Shown here one piece after another: positions 20,201 to 32,533 of a stretch of DNA of 64,000 bases. Position numbers and translations under genes: made by a program. The DNA is taken from the NCBI GenBank assembly GCA_043228905.1, contig JBHGNT010000003.1, positions 7,564,001 through 7,628,000 on the forward strand, written 5' to 3'. The notes beneath the pieces are model-generated. The model saw only the letters and a program-made list of their open reading frames with translations. It searched no databases and was not told the DNA's origin. Source of the DNA: Azolla caroliniana. Its lineage: Eukaryota > Polypodiophyta. How positions within the stretch are numbered: position 1 is the stretch's first letter; every line of letters begins with the position of its first letter.

Positions 20201-23200
20201 GTAATGAAGGTCTTCATATGGAGAGTAATGACTGGGGGTTTACCTTTGGGATTGACACTAAAGAGATGTAGGCTAGCAACATGCATTTGCTTCTTTTGCA
20301 CTGTCAAGTGGAAGATAATACTCATCCTTTCATACATTTCTCAATTGCTCATCAACAGACGTGGACTAACAGCAAGCATCACTTCTTTTGCACTCTTCAA
20401 GTGGAAGATAGTACTCATCTTTTCATGGAACGCCTGATTGCGCATCAAGAGACATGGACTAGCCACAGGAAATTGCTTCCTTTACACTGTTCAAGTAGAA
20501 GATAGTACTCATCCTTTCATATAATACCCTATTGCTCATCAAGAGACATGGACTAGCGACTGATAACTGCTTCTTTTTTAGTATTCAAGTGAAAGATAGT
20601 ACTCATCCTTTCATACAAGGCCTGATTGCTTGTCAAGAGACATGGATAACAAGTATTTGCTTCTTTTGCAATATTCAAGTGGAAGATAGTGCTCATCCTT
20701 TCATGCAATGCCCAATTGCTCGTCAGTTTTGGGTTACATTCCTCAGATTTGGCAAGTTTTGTTGCACTGTTTTGACTCCAAGACAGTGAATGTTTGCAAA
20801 ATCTACATAACTTGACTTGTGATAAGAGATGGAGATCATTTTCCATTTTCTGAGATATTAGGGGTTACGTCATGATTGGGATATGTGCAGTACTTTGTTA
20901 TTTTGATGGTATAGCATATTTATGAAAGTTGAAGGGAGCATTGATGTGGAAATTTTGTTTATTGGACCAAGTCGAAATTATTTGCTTGGTGGAGTGTTCA
21001 TCTTGCCTATTGGCAATTCAGCATGTCCCAGTACTCATGTAGCGGTGACACTACCCAATTGTGGTACTACAGTAGTGTTTTACACACACACAATTTTAGT
21101 GATGTAAGTGTCTGTTTCCACCAAGGGAGAGAGAGATAGATACATATCCTTTTTAGGGAGAGAGAGAGAGAGAGAGAGAAAGAGAGTCACTGTGGTCATT
21201 TTGAAGATAGGAAGGTAAAGGAGGCGAACTTTCTCAAAATGAAACAAATATTATAATCGGTGCTCTTGATCTTAGTCTGAAGGTACGTGATTGTCCGCTT
21301 CCCCTTCACATTTTGTAATCTTTTTTTAAAGCTGGATGTGTCCTGTGTCTTGCAGACTGTAAAAGAGGCAATGACCCCGATAGATTCAACCTTCTCTCTA
21401 GATATAAATTCAAAGTTAGATTGGTACTCTCTCTCTCTCTCACACACACACACAGATTCATTACTGTTTGTATCAAAACTATAAACTCTTAGTGATCATA
21501 AGGTTTTCTAGCTAAGGGTTATGTGTTTCTTGATTTGTAAATGTATGCAGCAGACTTTTTTGGTATGGCTACATGTCCGTCAATTCCATATGTTTCGCAT
21601 AGAATCATGGTCTTCTAATGCTGTGATGAAATATCTACTCTTATTTATTTGTAACTTCCTTGTTTATGGGTATGCTGAAGAATATACTCTTGTAATCTTA
21701 TTAGCGATATTTTGCTATATTTTATCGGAGGATTACATTACTGCAGGGAAACATTGAATAGTATATTGTCCACAGGACATAGCCGAATTCCTGTGTATTC
21801 AGGAAACAAGGAAAATTTGATTGGGATAATTTTGGTACTATTTCACACGTTCCATTTGTTATATATTAGTTTAATCATGTATGAAAACAGTAATCCATGT
21901 ACATCATTTTTTTTATAAGGTAAAGAGCCTTTTAACCCTGCCTCCTGAAGCCAACACTCCCATTAGCACTGTACACATACGGGAATTACCAAGGTGCCAA
22001 TACATTCTCTTATCTATTGATCTATTAGTGTTGAGTAAGAAAACAAAGGTTTTAATGGTTAGTTTATTGACAATGGTTTCATGGTATGTTACCAGAGTGC
22101 CTGCAGATACACCTCTGTATGATGTATTGAATGAATTCCAAAAAGGGAAAAGTCATATGGCAGCTGTAGTGAACAGAAATGCAGGTAAAAATCATTGGAA
22201 GGTAAAATACTCACTGTCAAGATCTATTGGGTAGAATTGTAGACATTTAACATATGACGTTAATGTGAAAGGTATAAAGCATGCTCTACCTGATACAACA
22301 TCAATTGCTGAAGCAGAATATAGTAAAGTTCGTATTGAGAAAAAAGATATCAAGGCAGGTTCTGAAGATGTAAAGTCTAATATAGACTATACAAGGACAG
22401 TTGCTGAATGCAAATCTGATATCAATCATTATGAGCATATAGTAACTATTGAGAATCAAGATTCAGAGGGGGCTTCTGAGTGGCATCGAAAAGATGCAAG
22501 CGACAAAGCGAAGTATAGGTCAACAAAATGGCATTCTGACGGTCAAGGGGATGAGGTCATTGGAATAATTACACTCGAAGATGTTTTTGAAGAGCTCATT
22601 CAAGTAAGTTAATATCGTCAGTATATGCGAATCAATCTCTTCATACCGTTGTGTGTTGATGTGAACTATAGCATGAGGTCAGGTCCATGTGTATGAATAA
22701 ACATGTGATAGCTGAGGAAATGATTGTGTGCATGACATGTGTATGTGTGTTAGTACAAGGCTAAACATTTAGCTGTGAAATTGTGAATTATTTCAGTACT
22801 TTGAGGGAAGCCATTTGTTATATTGGCATGTTATTGCAATCTGTAAACTTTGTACACACTTGGTAGTTCTATCGCTACTGTTCCAGGGATTAATCTTTGT
22901 ACCATGCATTTATTATTTGTCCATAATTATTTAAGTTAAAATGGAAGTGGTAATATGTATAATAAAATTGTGTTGTTTATACTTTAAATGTTTTAGGCAA
23001 TTTATTTGGTATAATTAAGCAGGGTAGTATCTATCTGTGATCATCCAATGTTCCATGTAGTTCATTAACATAATAACTCTTTCTGTCTATTTATTTATTG
23101 TTAAGATTATTCTAATGTGATTTATTAATATATTGAAGAGATCACCTAGATTGTACTAAATAGAGATATATGATAAACTATATACAGGGGGAGATCGTTG

Positions 23201-23688
23201 ATGAAACTGATCGATACATTAATGTGCACAAAAGGTATATATGAGAGTCTCTTTGCAATTTCGAGCCATTTTGTGTGAATTTACTTCATTATTGAAGCAT
23301 ATCTTCTTAATATGGAACTATTGGTAATATATGTACTAAGTTCAGAATAAAGGTTGCTGTTGGATCTGAGGCCCCAGTCTTTTCGTTTCGTCACAATCAA
23401 GAATGGCATGTGAGTCTCAAGCCTTTTGTTTAAGTGCCCTTTCATTCATTTACTACTGGTGTAAGAAATTGAAAGAGGAAATACAATCATTGAAACAGTA
23501 AAAATACAATATTATGAGCATTACTATTCTCTTTTGAAATTGAACGAAATAAACTGATGCCTTCTTTTGTAATGTAGAACGAATTCGGATCAAGCGCCAT
23601 GACGAAGAGCTTCATGAAGGTTCCAGATACAAGTTCTATCATGGATACAGTTCATGAAGTTAGAAGACCACTTCTGGATGAAACATAG
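17201..23688 (+). CDS. DUF21/CBS (CNNM-type) membrane protein, 15 exons
   Basis: Exons: 17201-17226, 17436-17602, 18649-18725, 18815-18898, 18978-19091, 19430-19516, 21211-21282, 21356-21423, 21747-21834, 21920-21993, 22096-22184, 22272-22603, 23188-23234, 23346-23409, 23578-23688; phases agree throughout, giving 499 residues. Residues 20-165 form the DUF21 transmembrane domain (GGLMSGLTLGLMSLDLVELE, LAFGEIIPQAICSRNGLAIG). A CBS pair follows (AMTPIDSTFSLD, GHSRIPVYSG, DTPLYDVLNEFQKGKSHMAAV), then a long polar linker and GDEVIGIITLEDVFEELIQ. The family relates to animal CNNM and bacterial CorC proteins implicated in Mg2+ or other divalent-cation homeostasis. The first exon (MFPLFRNV) is short but has an excellent GTAAGT donor in the right phase. 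The usually very conserved [19 protein letters not shown] block reads ELSQNETNIIIGALDLSLK here. Confidence 0.92.
20197..20790 (+). mobile_element. LINE zf-RVT fragment, zinc-finger module tandemly repeated five times, in intron 6
   Basis: Conceptual frames read KVFIWRVMTGGLPLGL then CFFC...VED...HPFMQCPIARQFW, the pattern of the zinc-binding domain at the C-terminus of L1-type LINE reverse transcriptases. The module anchored by AAGTGGAAGATA recurs at 20306, 20399, 20493, 20587 and 20677, so the period is about 93 bp (31 codons). The copies have drifted and carry small indels. The fragment sits within the 1.7 kb intron 6 of the DUF21 gene, in the same orientation. Confidence 0.75.
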
Positions 23689-25265
23689 CATAACAATCTC
23701 AGAAGGAGCTTTGTTTTGCAAAGTTGAACATATTTTTTATTTGGATGAATATGTTCACGATTGTAAATATCACTACATAGTTAGAGACAAGATGGAGCTT
23801 TTAATTAATGGTGCTAGTTCTCAAGGCATTCAACCATGTTTTGTCTTATCGGTGAACCATAATCTTGTCAAGGAAGAGCTCTGAATCGATGTGGTAGGAT
23901 TTGTAAGTTAGATGTTCCGAGTGATTGATATTTGAGTGCGATCACGCTGACATGAATCAAGGCGGCAATTACTGGTCATATTGGTGAGTAGGCATCCTAT
24001 TTCTGTTACTAGTGAATACTTCAAAAGCCCTACACTTCTAGTGAATATTGATGTGATTATGGATGCTTTTGCTTTTGTAGATAGTATAATCATGTTTTTG
24101 TCTTCAAGAAATAACTCTTTATCTGTGTGATTCCTCTCTATGGAGTTTGTCTTGAAATTCCAGCTTTCCATGGACTGGTGATTGCATTCATACAAGGATC
24201 TTGGAGGCTGGCAAACCTAAATGTTACCTAGTCTCCATATGCTAGTATTTTGCAGGCTTGGAACCTTAAATGTTTAAAGAATATTAAAGAAGGGAAGAAA
24301 ACCTTGTTAAGGATTATGAAGTTCTTTCTTCATAGATTGTGGTATTTTTCTTATAATTTCCTGTTGTTTCTTGTAAAGGCATGAATAACATGTGTAGTTT
24401 GTAGGGTTGATGAAGAAGAGATTCTCTTGGTGTATACAATTGATGTTATTTATTAGCATAATGATTAAAGTGATTATAACAAATTTTCATTGGGGGATGA
24501 ATGATTAGATAGAGCAGCAAAGGGCATTATGTGGAATTAGAAAGATGAGGCGAGTTGTGCGTTGATTAAAAGCCAAATTGAGCCGATTTACATTTGTATT
24601 AACATGTTCTCTTATTCCTGAAAGAGGTTTGAATCTTCATATCTGGAATTTACATATATATCAAAAATATATTTATGATTCCATGAAATTACTAAGCTAC
24701 ACAATTGTTTGTAAAATCCACGTTGGTTTAATTTGTTTATCCATCGGATTCAATGGCTAAGGTAGTATTTCTCCTTATCTCATTTCACGACGATATTGCA
24801 AATGATTGGCATAGAGACTCCGGGTACAAGGCAATTTGATAAAGAAAACTTTCTTGATACTGTGTAATTAAGATGTGAATTCTATTTTGATCCTCGGAAA
24901 ATGCGTAATTTTATTAAAATTGTTGAAAACATGATGAAGAATCCAAGACATGACTCATATTGCATAGAACTAAAGTTGTTCATGGAATCTTGGAGATCTT
25001 ATGGATATGGATTGTGTTGGTGTTATTGCATTGTTGGCAAGGCCATCATTGATATCTTGATATACACCTACAACAATACACCTCACACCCAAATAGACAA
25101 TGTTCACTAACATAGGTATACACTCGATCTTCGATGAGATATAGTAAAGATAGACTTTCATGTTTCCTCGCTGAGATTAAAAGCAAAGTCTACGGTAGTT
25201 TCCATGATCTTTCTCACAAATGCTGATGTGTTAAAAAGCCTACATATAAAGATGTACCGAGCAGT
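23689..25265. other. Intergenic, no gene seen
   Basis: Presumed 3' UTR of the DUF21 gene followed by AT-rich sequence with only short frames. No recognisable TE domain. Confidence 0.5.
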
Positions 25266-25269
25266 TAAT

Positions 25270-25495
25270 GTTTGTATCGAATCGATCGACTAGAGTGTGC
25301 GAAGAAGCTGACTTGCAATCGATCGATCGATTTGATTGCGATCCATTGGATCGCAGAAGAAGTGCCCATTGGATTTCAGAAGAAGTTGAATGCAATCCAA
25401 TCGATCAGATCGCGGAAGAAGCTAGTTTGCAGTCCATATCGGATCGATTGATCGATTGATCAGATTGTGTAAGAAGCGCCATCGATCGATCTCTA
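25270..25495. repeat. GATC/ATCGAT-rich degenerate tandem cluster
   Basis: Runs of ATCGATCGAT alternate with the phrases GAAGAAG and GCAATC/GATCGCAGAAGAAG, repeating irregularly over about 225 bp, roughly 280-510 bp upstream of the VPS37 start codon. It holds far more GATC tetramers than the surrounding AT-rich DNA. No function is apparent. Confidence 0.6.
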
Positions 25496-25573
25496 TATAC
25501 AATTCCAAGTGTTTGTGAATATGTACGTATATACACATTGTTATTCACACGCACGCAAGTATGAACCAAGCCG

Positions 25574-25623
25574 AACCGTTTCAAACGGTTTCACGGCCCG
25601 GTTCGGCTCGGCTTGAGCCGAGC
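25574..25623. promoter_or_regulatory. Two adjacent perfect palindromes upstream of VPS37
   Basis: AACCGTTT-C-AAACGGTT (25574-25590) contains AACGG, the core of MYB3R/MSA sites, on both strands. GCTCGGCT-TG-AGCCGAGC (25606-25623) follows 15 bp later. They lie about 155-205 bp before the predicted start codon. A regulatory role is inference; they could also be relics of the GGTTCGG-type repeat seen near 1730. Confidence 0.4.
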
Positions 25624-25777
25624 TGTTATCTACACACACACACACACCCCATCATGCCCAAGCTTGCGAGACACAGCTCCCGTACCCCATTTCTCTGCGT
25701 TTTTCTTCTGTAGGAACGAGAGAGAGAGAGAGAAAGAGAGAGAGAAGCTACGCGAACGAGAAGGGAAGCATATCATC

Positions 25778-26809
25778 ATGTACAGGCCTTACGCGTAAGA
25801 TCCACATCCTTCCCCATTTTCTTTCTTTTTGTTTATTAATCAAACACCTGCATTATCCTTGGTCCTTCTCATGCTAAGCCAAGCAAGGATATGGTTTCTT
25901 TTCGTTTTGGTTATTTCATTTCTGTCCGGCATATTTTCGCATGCTTTTTTCTAAGGGAATGTATTTCTCTCCGTTAGAGAAAGAAAGATATGTTAACGTC
26001 TTTGAAGAGGCCAAAATTACCTATAAGACCATAATAGAGACAGAGAGAGATTTCACATGTTTTTTGTGTATGTTTCTCTTTTATCTTTCTTCCTCTGATA
26101 TATATCACAGATGTCGGCCTTTATTGTGAGAGAAAATTACCATAATATATGCTTCTATGTATAAAGATAATGAAGCCTTTTTATGAAGATTATTTTCTGA
26201 GAAGATGGAAATGCGTTTTTTGCTGATTGCAAGATTTAATTACTAGTTAGAAAATTTAGGTCGCCCTATCGCACAAAGTAGAATCTTAATTTGATAATTA
26301 TGGTTATAATCAGAAAATAAGATATCATAGTTGAGAGAATTAGAAGCGTTATTTTCTAATTTTTCACTTTATCAGTATCTCAATTTATTAGTTAGGGTTT
26401 TGATTTGGAGCAATGTAATCAAACAAATTTGCATGCATTATAAAACAAGGGTACCTGCTCACTAGTTTCTATGAAACTATGGGGTTCAAACTTAAAGTTG
26501 CATGCAACTTCAAGAAATGGTAATTTTCATTATTTTTCATAAAAAATATGGGATTTTGGACTCCAATTTAGACTCTTCACTTTTATTTAATCCAGAAATG
26601 GCGCTTATCCGCCATATCCAACGCAGGTATGGTATCCTCCTGGACAAGGTGGAAATGAAACTAATGCACCAGGAGGCAGCTCGACAAACAATAATTCCAG
26701 ACCATATTCGCGTCCACAATCTACAACATCAAGTGCCTCTGACATTTTTCTTTCACTAAGGAATAAGAGGTGAGTTTTTTCTAAACATTCTGCTTGCAAA
26801 ATGAATTCC

Positions 26810-26862
<53 letters not shown>

Positions 26863-29800
26863 GCCGATGATCTATTAGTCATTGGAAGGGAAAACAGATT
26901 ACAAGGACATCTCCGCCTCCATAGACAGTATAAAATGCATTTAGTTCATATTGGACCATCAATATTGGAGGGAAACATTTGCAATTCCTGTATATGTTTC
27001 AAGTCATAGTGCAAAGTATTACACCCCATGGTATTGGAACTGCTTTAGTAGTGCCCATGTAGAAATGTGGTATCTGAGGCCTACCAAATAGTGCCTTTGT
27101 AGAATTTTGTACTTTCTTTGCAAAAGGTCCTTTGCGTTTTATGAGGCAGGGCCTAGCCCAGGCGAGGATCAAACTTGAGCTCTCTCAATTTTCTGACTTT
27201 AATGCATATCTCTTGTAGAAAGAACTATAATAATCTGTAGTTAAGAGTAGTCTATGAGTCTAAAGAGGTGGCCAAAAACCCCTTTAAAGAGATTTTGCAA
27301 CCATTTTTCAATCTCTTAATATGATGTAAACATAGAAATGCAATGATATTCAGTATCAGGTTCCTTGTGGTAGTCTGGTAGAGCTGGCATTTACTCCTCT
27401 CTTCTGGAAATACTTCTATACAAAGTTTTCCTATCTCTAGCTGATGAGAGGAAGTGTATAGGTTACCAATAACACAACGTTCATGGAACAAGTAGGTATG
27501 GATTCATCCTCTATGCTATTGACCAAAGTTTCGTGATTAAAAGTTGTCTTCGTTCGTAGCTCTTTTGAGGGGCGACCATGTCGATCCATCTGAAATGAAT
27601 GAAATAAAATGATTGATAGAGTTTATTATTGTCTTTGGAGATCAAATCTTACATATGAGACAAAAAATGTAATGTTTTTGCACAATACATTTGAAAGTAA
27701 GTAGCGACTCCCGATGTTCAAGAACATTAATAATGAATGTCGCAATTGAAGGATTGGGTTGGACGAAGATGTGTGGAAAGCATAGTCAAATGTAATGAAA
27801 GGTAGAGCATTGTTTAAAAGTGTGATACTCAAACTCTTGAACTTGTTTAGGGAAAAATGTGCATAGTTGACTAGTCTTATCACTTGTGCCCCAATGTCCC
27901 TTTCACATTGAAGCAAGTTTAAACTAAGTCATACGGAAGCAATGGCTCAAATAGCAAACAACAAGATGGGCGATACAATGGCATTGCCAAAAGGCCTCAT
28001 TCACATAGAAATCTATTGATGCATCATGAAGCAAGTGTATTGCATCCCATCTTCAAAACCATTTTTTAGTATCTTGCATCCAACTGGAACATGAAAATTT
28101 TCTTATGTATTTTAGCTTGCTTCGCATACAATTCTAGGAAATCAATGTGAGTGACCTTTCTGAATATTAAGCTTGTACTCGACTACCCTCTCCATGACCA
28201 TGAATTGAATGGGAAGTGACACCGTCTCAAGAAGTAGGAAGGTGTATAGCATTTGTTTCTTGACTTGGAGAAACTTTGTAAGAAAATGTGCTTTGACATT
28301 TTCAAACTCTTTCCAAGTAGACTCAGGGATGCCATTGCCCTTACTTCCACCCCATAGAGAAGCACCAATGCAATGAGTTTGGGATGCCTAAAAAGGCAGC
28401 TTTTCTTGGATGTGATAGCTAGAGTGCCATATATTTGGTAAAGGATGCAATGTTTCATGCTCGCACAAAGCATATTGATGTGAGATATCACTTCATCAAA
28501 GAGGTGCTAGAGGATGGCCTAATCACTTTGATCAAGGTCAATACTTACAAAATCCTGCAAATACTCTCACAAAGTGTCTACCGAAGGCACAACATCAACA
28601 ATGTATATAGATGGTGGGAGTAACTTAACCTAAAGGAGCCTCCTTGGTCCTTTAAGTGGGAGGTTATTGTGGATAAAGGCCCCAAGGTCTCTCCTGTTTT
28701 AGTATATTTTGACCCTCCCTACGAAAGCTCTCTTCTAGAGCTTCCTAGACATACTTTTACTGTATCTTTGGCCCCAATTTGAGGGGTTATAGCCATTTAC
28801 ATTATTTTTGTCATTGGCTATGTGTGAACATGCCAAAATGGCCTAAAAGTTACTTATCAATAATAATTGGTTCCAAACCTCTCATTATGAGACAGGGACT
28901 TTTAGCGGCTAGGATTTCCTCTCCATTTTTCTGCACAATTTTCTCTACGACCACAGCACCCTTGTCATCGACAGATAAAGGCCATTATCTCCCGCCATTG
29001 CAGGTGCTTCCCTCGCTTTGGAGACCTCTCCATTCTGAATCAACCTATGCTAGAGATCTTTCGAAGACAAAAGTTACAATATGTCTAACTTGAGAATCTC
29101 ACATGTGCTGAAAACCAGATTCCCTCATCTGTTTTTATCTTACTTACTTGTATATTTACTGTGTACTACTTATTCTATTTTGATTTGTTGTTCTCAAAGA
29201 CGAGACAACACTTACGATGTAATCTCTTGTTTGGTCTTATAGGCCATTTTGGCCTCTTAAAAGACGTTAGTGTATCTTTCTTTCTTTCTTTCTACTTTCT
29301 CTCACCTCACACAATAGCCCCATACTAAAATAACTACTTATTCTATTTTGATTTGTTGTTCTCAAAGACGAGACAACACTTAAGATATAATCTCTTGTTT
29401 GGTCTTATAGGCCATTTTGGCCTCTTAAAAGACGTTAGTGTATCTTTCTTTCTTTCTTTCTACTTTCTCTCACCTCACACAATAGCCCCCTACTAAAATA
29501 TTCTAAAATAAGAGAGTGCTTGGGGCCTTTATGCCCAACATGTTTCTTGACTTGGAGAAACTTTGTACAAAAATGCGCTTTCACATTTTCAAACTCTTTC
29601 CAATTGCCCCGCACCAGTGTCACCAAAGCGTCAAAAAGGTATTTCTTGAGGACCAAACACTTAATTTTTCCATGGTTGCATGCATTCTCGAATGCACAAT
29701 ATGCTCCCTTTCTCACCTCAAGGTGGTTGGTAGCACATTTATCCCATATATGATTTGAGAGAACTTCAAGGCCAAGGTATTTAAAGCTTTCCACAACTAT

Positions 29801-32533
29801 TGACACTAAATTTAGTATATATGCAAAACTCTTCCAATGCCCTCACATGCTTTTGTGCATCACCTAAGGTATTTGAAGCAGTTGGTAGCACATTCATTCC
29901 ATATATGATTTGAGAGAACTTCAAGGCCAAGGTATTTAAAGCTTTCCACTACTATTGAGTATATATTTAAAATTCTTCTAATGCCCTCAGAAGCTTTTCT
30001 GCATCTCCTAAGGTATTTGCAAATAGGACCACATCGTTTGCATGCACCAATAGCACATTGAGGCAATTACAAGTTTATGTTCTCTTGGCACTCCGAGTTC
30101 TTCCATGCATCTCCAATGATGTTCATAAGGTACCATATCAAAAGCTTTCTTGAAGCCTACAAAGCAAAAATATAAACCCTTACCTCTCAAGCGACTTCCT
30201 TCTATTAATACTTGAAGCGTGACTTGGTGACTGATGGTGCTATGTGTTTTTTCTATAAGCTCTCTTACCATTTTAGCCCATGCACTTACCTTTAATTCCA
30301 TTATACATCCAAATAGTTTTGCCAGTAGTGAGTTTAACACGATGGTTCAATAATGGTTTACATTATTTATATCTCCACCTTTGTGTAAATGTTTAATCCA
30401 ATTCGTAGTCCAATCATAGGGCATGCCATGTTGCAATGCATGATTAAACATATCACTTGTTCATGCATATGCTTCCTTTCTCATCCATTTGAACGTTTCG
30501 TCCTTTTTACATTGAAGATCGCTTGCTTTTTGAGAGGCCAATTTCTTAAAACATATGCATACATCGTCAATCTTAAAGAAGGGAGCCTTCTCACTCTCCA
30601 ACCTTTTCACACATTTGAGGTCAATACATAAAGTCCTACAATTGGATTTTGGTGTCCATTCACCAAGTGAGAGTTTGTGTATGTGATCCAAAACACCTTC
30701 AAAAAGTAGCTCATAGTCAATCACACTGTTTCCACTACGTTTTCTATATGTAAAATTATTACAGTTGGGCCATAAGGGTACACCATTTGCAATAAGCATT
30801 CCGGTACTATTGTAGATTTGTAGGAGTAACCTCCCAAATTGATTTAGATCTTTTTCATCAACAGCAGAGAGACTATATATTTGAATATCCTCATGCATTC
30901 TTGAGATGTGTGGCATGAAAGATTGTTGTGTATCAAAAGTTGCAAACTTCTTGTATGAGCATTCACATCACCAAAGATAATAACTTGCCCCTTGGCTTGA
31001 AATAACCAATATCATTTTCTAGATTGACAGAGAGTTGGTCTTTAGCCAACAAGCATATAAATTAGAACCTTGATGAGGATTGTAGCATCCAACTAGGGGC
31101 ATATCATTTGGTGTTTATTTTTAAGTCATATGTAACATTTATGTTCATCATTTTTTATGATTGACACATATTTCTTTACTGTTTGCAGCACAGAAGAGCT
31201 GCAAAAATTGCTTTCAGATCAAGATGCTTATTCCTCATTTCTTTATTCCTTGGAATCAGTAAGGCAAATTGAATCAGTAAGATGCCTACCCATTTCTTTA
31301 TTCATCACTTCCAACTATAGATCTTGATGACTGATACTGAATATCAATACTTTGTTAATCAGAGTCACTAGACTGAACCTTATATGTATTTTTTTTTATT
31401 GTACTAGCTGTGGACTGAGCTGTTAAACCAAAATGTTGAACTTGCAAGTAAGATATCTTTGAGCTTTAAGAGTTCCCCGAGGGACAAGTAAGCAATCACT
31501 AATGTTATAATTATCATGCAGAAAAAAACCTGGAAAAAGAATCAGACATATTCCAGCTGAGAAATCAGGTGTGCAAATAATAATTTACTTCTGTGATCAT
31601 GTATGCCAACAACAGTTTATGTAAAACAATCTATCTCTGGAAGTTTGTATCTCAAGAGCGTCTTAAAAAAAGTTTTGGTTATTAGGTATAGCGTGCTATA
31701 ACCAGTCCTGAGAATCTGATATCCAGATTATTTTGTTAGGATATCATTAAGGTATCCTTAAGATCTTGTAAGGATGACAAAATATAGCCCAAATGCTGCA
31801 AGCATTAGCTCCTTAAATAACTCTAAAAGGCATTGACAACCTATTACCATGTTCTGTAAATTCCTTCGAGGTGTGATAGTTTCCATCTCCATAAAGAATT
31901 CATTATTTATCTGTGAGGTTGTTCTGTAGAGATAACCATCATCAGCAAGAAGGTTCAACGCGAGTGTATATCTCAACTTAGTTTTAGGAGAATATGATTT
32001 ACCTTCATGAAGTACACCAGAAATTTTGTTTACATATTTGTTTCCAAATAATACTACTGTGTTTGACTGCTTGGTATTAGCCTTTGATACAGCGATGGAA
32101 TCAATCCATTCTAATTGGGAATCTTATGCAGTGCACTATCATTAGAACCACAGAGCTTGCTGCAGCACAGGAAAGATTCAATGAGGTTCATAAACAGGAA
32201 ACGGATTTGAAAGCAGTTTACTCTCCTGTTGTGCTTTTGGAGAGACTTCATGGTTAGTTATCATTATAAAGCTAGATTGTTTTTCCTTTTCAAATTCTTC
32301 TCATTCTTCTATCATTTTTGAGAGGTTGAAACTAACTTGACTGAATTATATATTTTTCTTTAGATGCTGCATCAAAAGTAGATGAAGAATCAGAAATAAT
32401 CTATCAGCAATTACTTTCAGGGGAAACCAACTTAACTGAATTTTTGCAGAACTATCGAAAAACACGGTTATTGTACCATAAGCGCACTTTGATTCGACTT
32501 GCAGCAAAAACTTCAATGGGTTTTCAAGGCTGA
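25778..32533 (+). CDS. VPS37: ESCRT-I subunit VPS37 homologue, 7 exons
   Basis: Exons: 25778-25794, 26596-26769, 31189-31276, 31408-31447, 31522-31568, 32132-32252, 32364-32533; all phases agree, giving 218 residues, close to the plant VPS37 size. The N-terminal ~65 residues are a Pro/Tyr/Gln/Ser-rich low-complexity region (starting MYRPYA). The rest is the Mod(r) coiled-coil domain: STEELQKLLSDQDAYSSFL, LEKESDIFQLRNQCTIIRTT, YSPVVLLERLHD, YHKRTLIRLAAKTS. VPS37 joins VPS23 and VPS28 in ESCRT-I, which sorts ubiquitinated membrane cargo into multivesicular bodies on endosomes. Intron 2 is 4.4 kb and carries an antisense LINE. Exon 3 ends in duplicated donor sites 18 nt apart, allowing an in-frame six-residue alternative. 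Confidence 0.94.
26812..26858. repeat. (GA)n microsatellite in VPS37 intron 2
   Basis: A GA dinucleotide run of about 46 bp starts roughly 40 bp downstream of the exon 2 donor. Confidence 0.95.
28183..30920 (-). mobile_element. Degenerate RTE-like LINE, antisense in VPS37 intron 2
   Basis: Minus-strand frames appear in the order expected for a non-LTR element. At 30916-30461 there is an endonuclease end (NGVPLWPNCNNFTYRKRSG). At 30340-30008 there is a reverse-transcriptase core (VGFKKAFDMVP, a degenerate form of the usual KKAFD block). At 30066-29860 and again 29806-29435 a SFKYLGLEVL block appears. At 28491-28183 there is the C-terminal LLYGVEV block. Frames are broken by stops and by internal duplications (29727 and 29882, about 155 bp apart). 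The RTE assignment is inference from motif style. Confidence 0.7.
29165..29500. repeat. 168-bp tandem duplication in VPS37 intron 2
   Basis: Two near-identical copies, 29165-29332 and 29333-29500, start ACTACTTATTCTATTTTG and end before ACTAAAATA. Each contains GGCCATTTTGGCC and a TTTC microsatellite. The low divergence implies a recent event. Confidence 0.9.
31258..31282 (+). promoter_or_regulatory. Duplicated splice donors at the end of VPS37 exon 3
   Basis: The sequence GAATCAGTAAG occurs twice, 18 nt apart, so a GT donor lies after GAATCA at both positions. The downstream donor keeps the family-standard length (ESVRQIES then LWTEL). The upstream donor would delete six residues in frame. 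Confidence 0.6.

Noticed and set aside
25610-25625. GC-rich palindrome as a transcription terminator
   Set aside because: Rho-independent terminators are bacterial; in a plant nuclear promoter this reading has no support.
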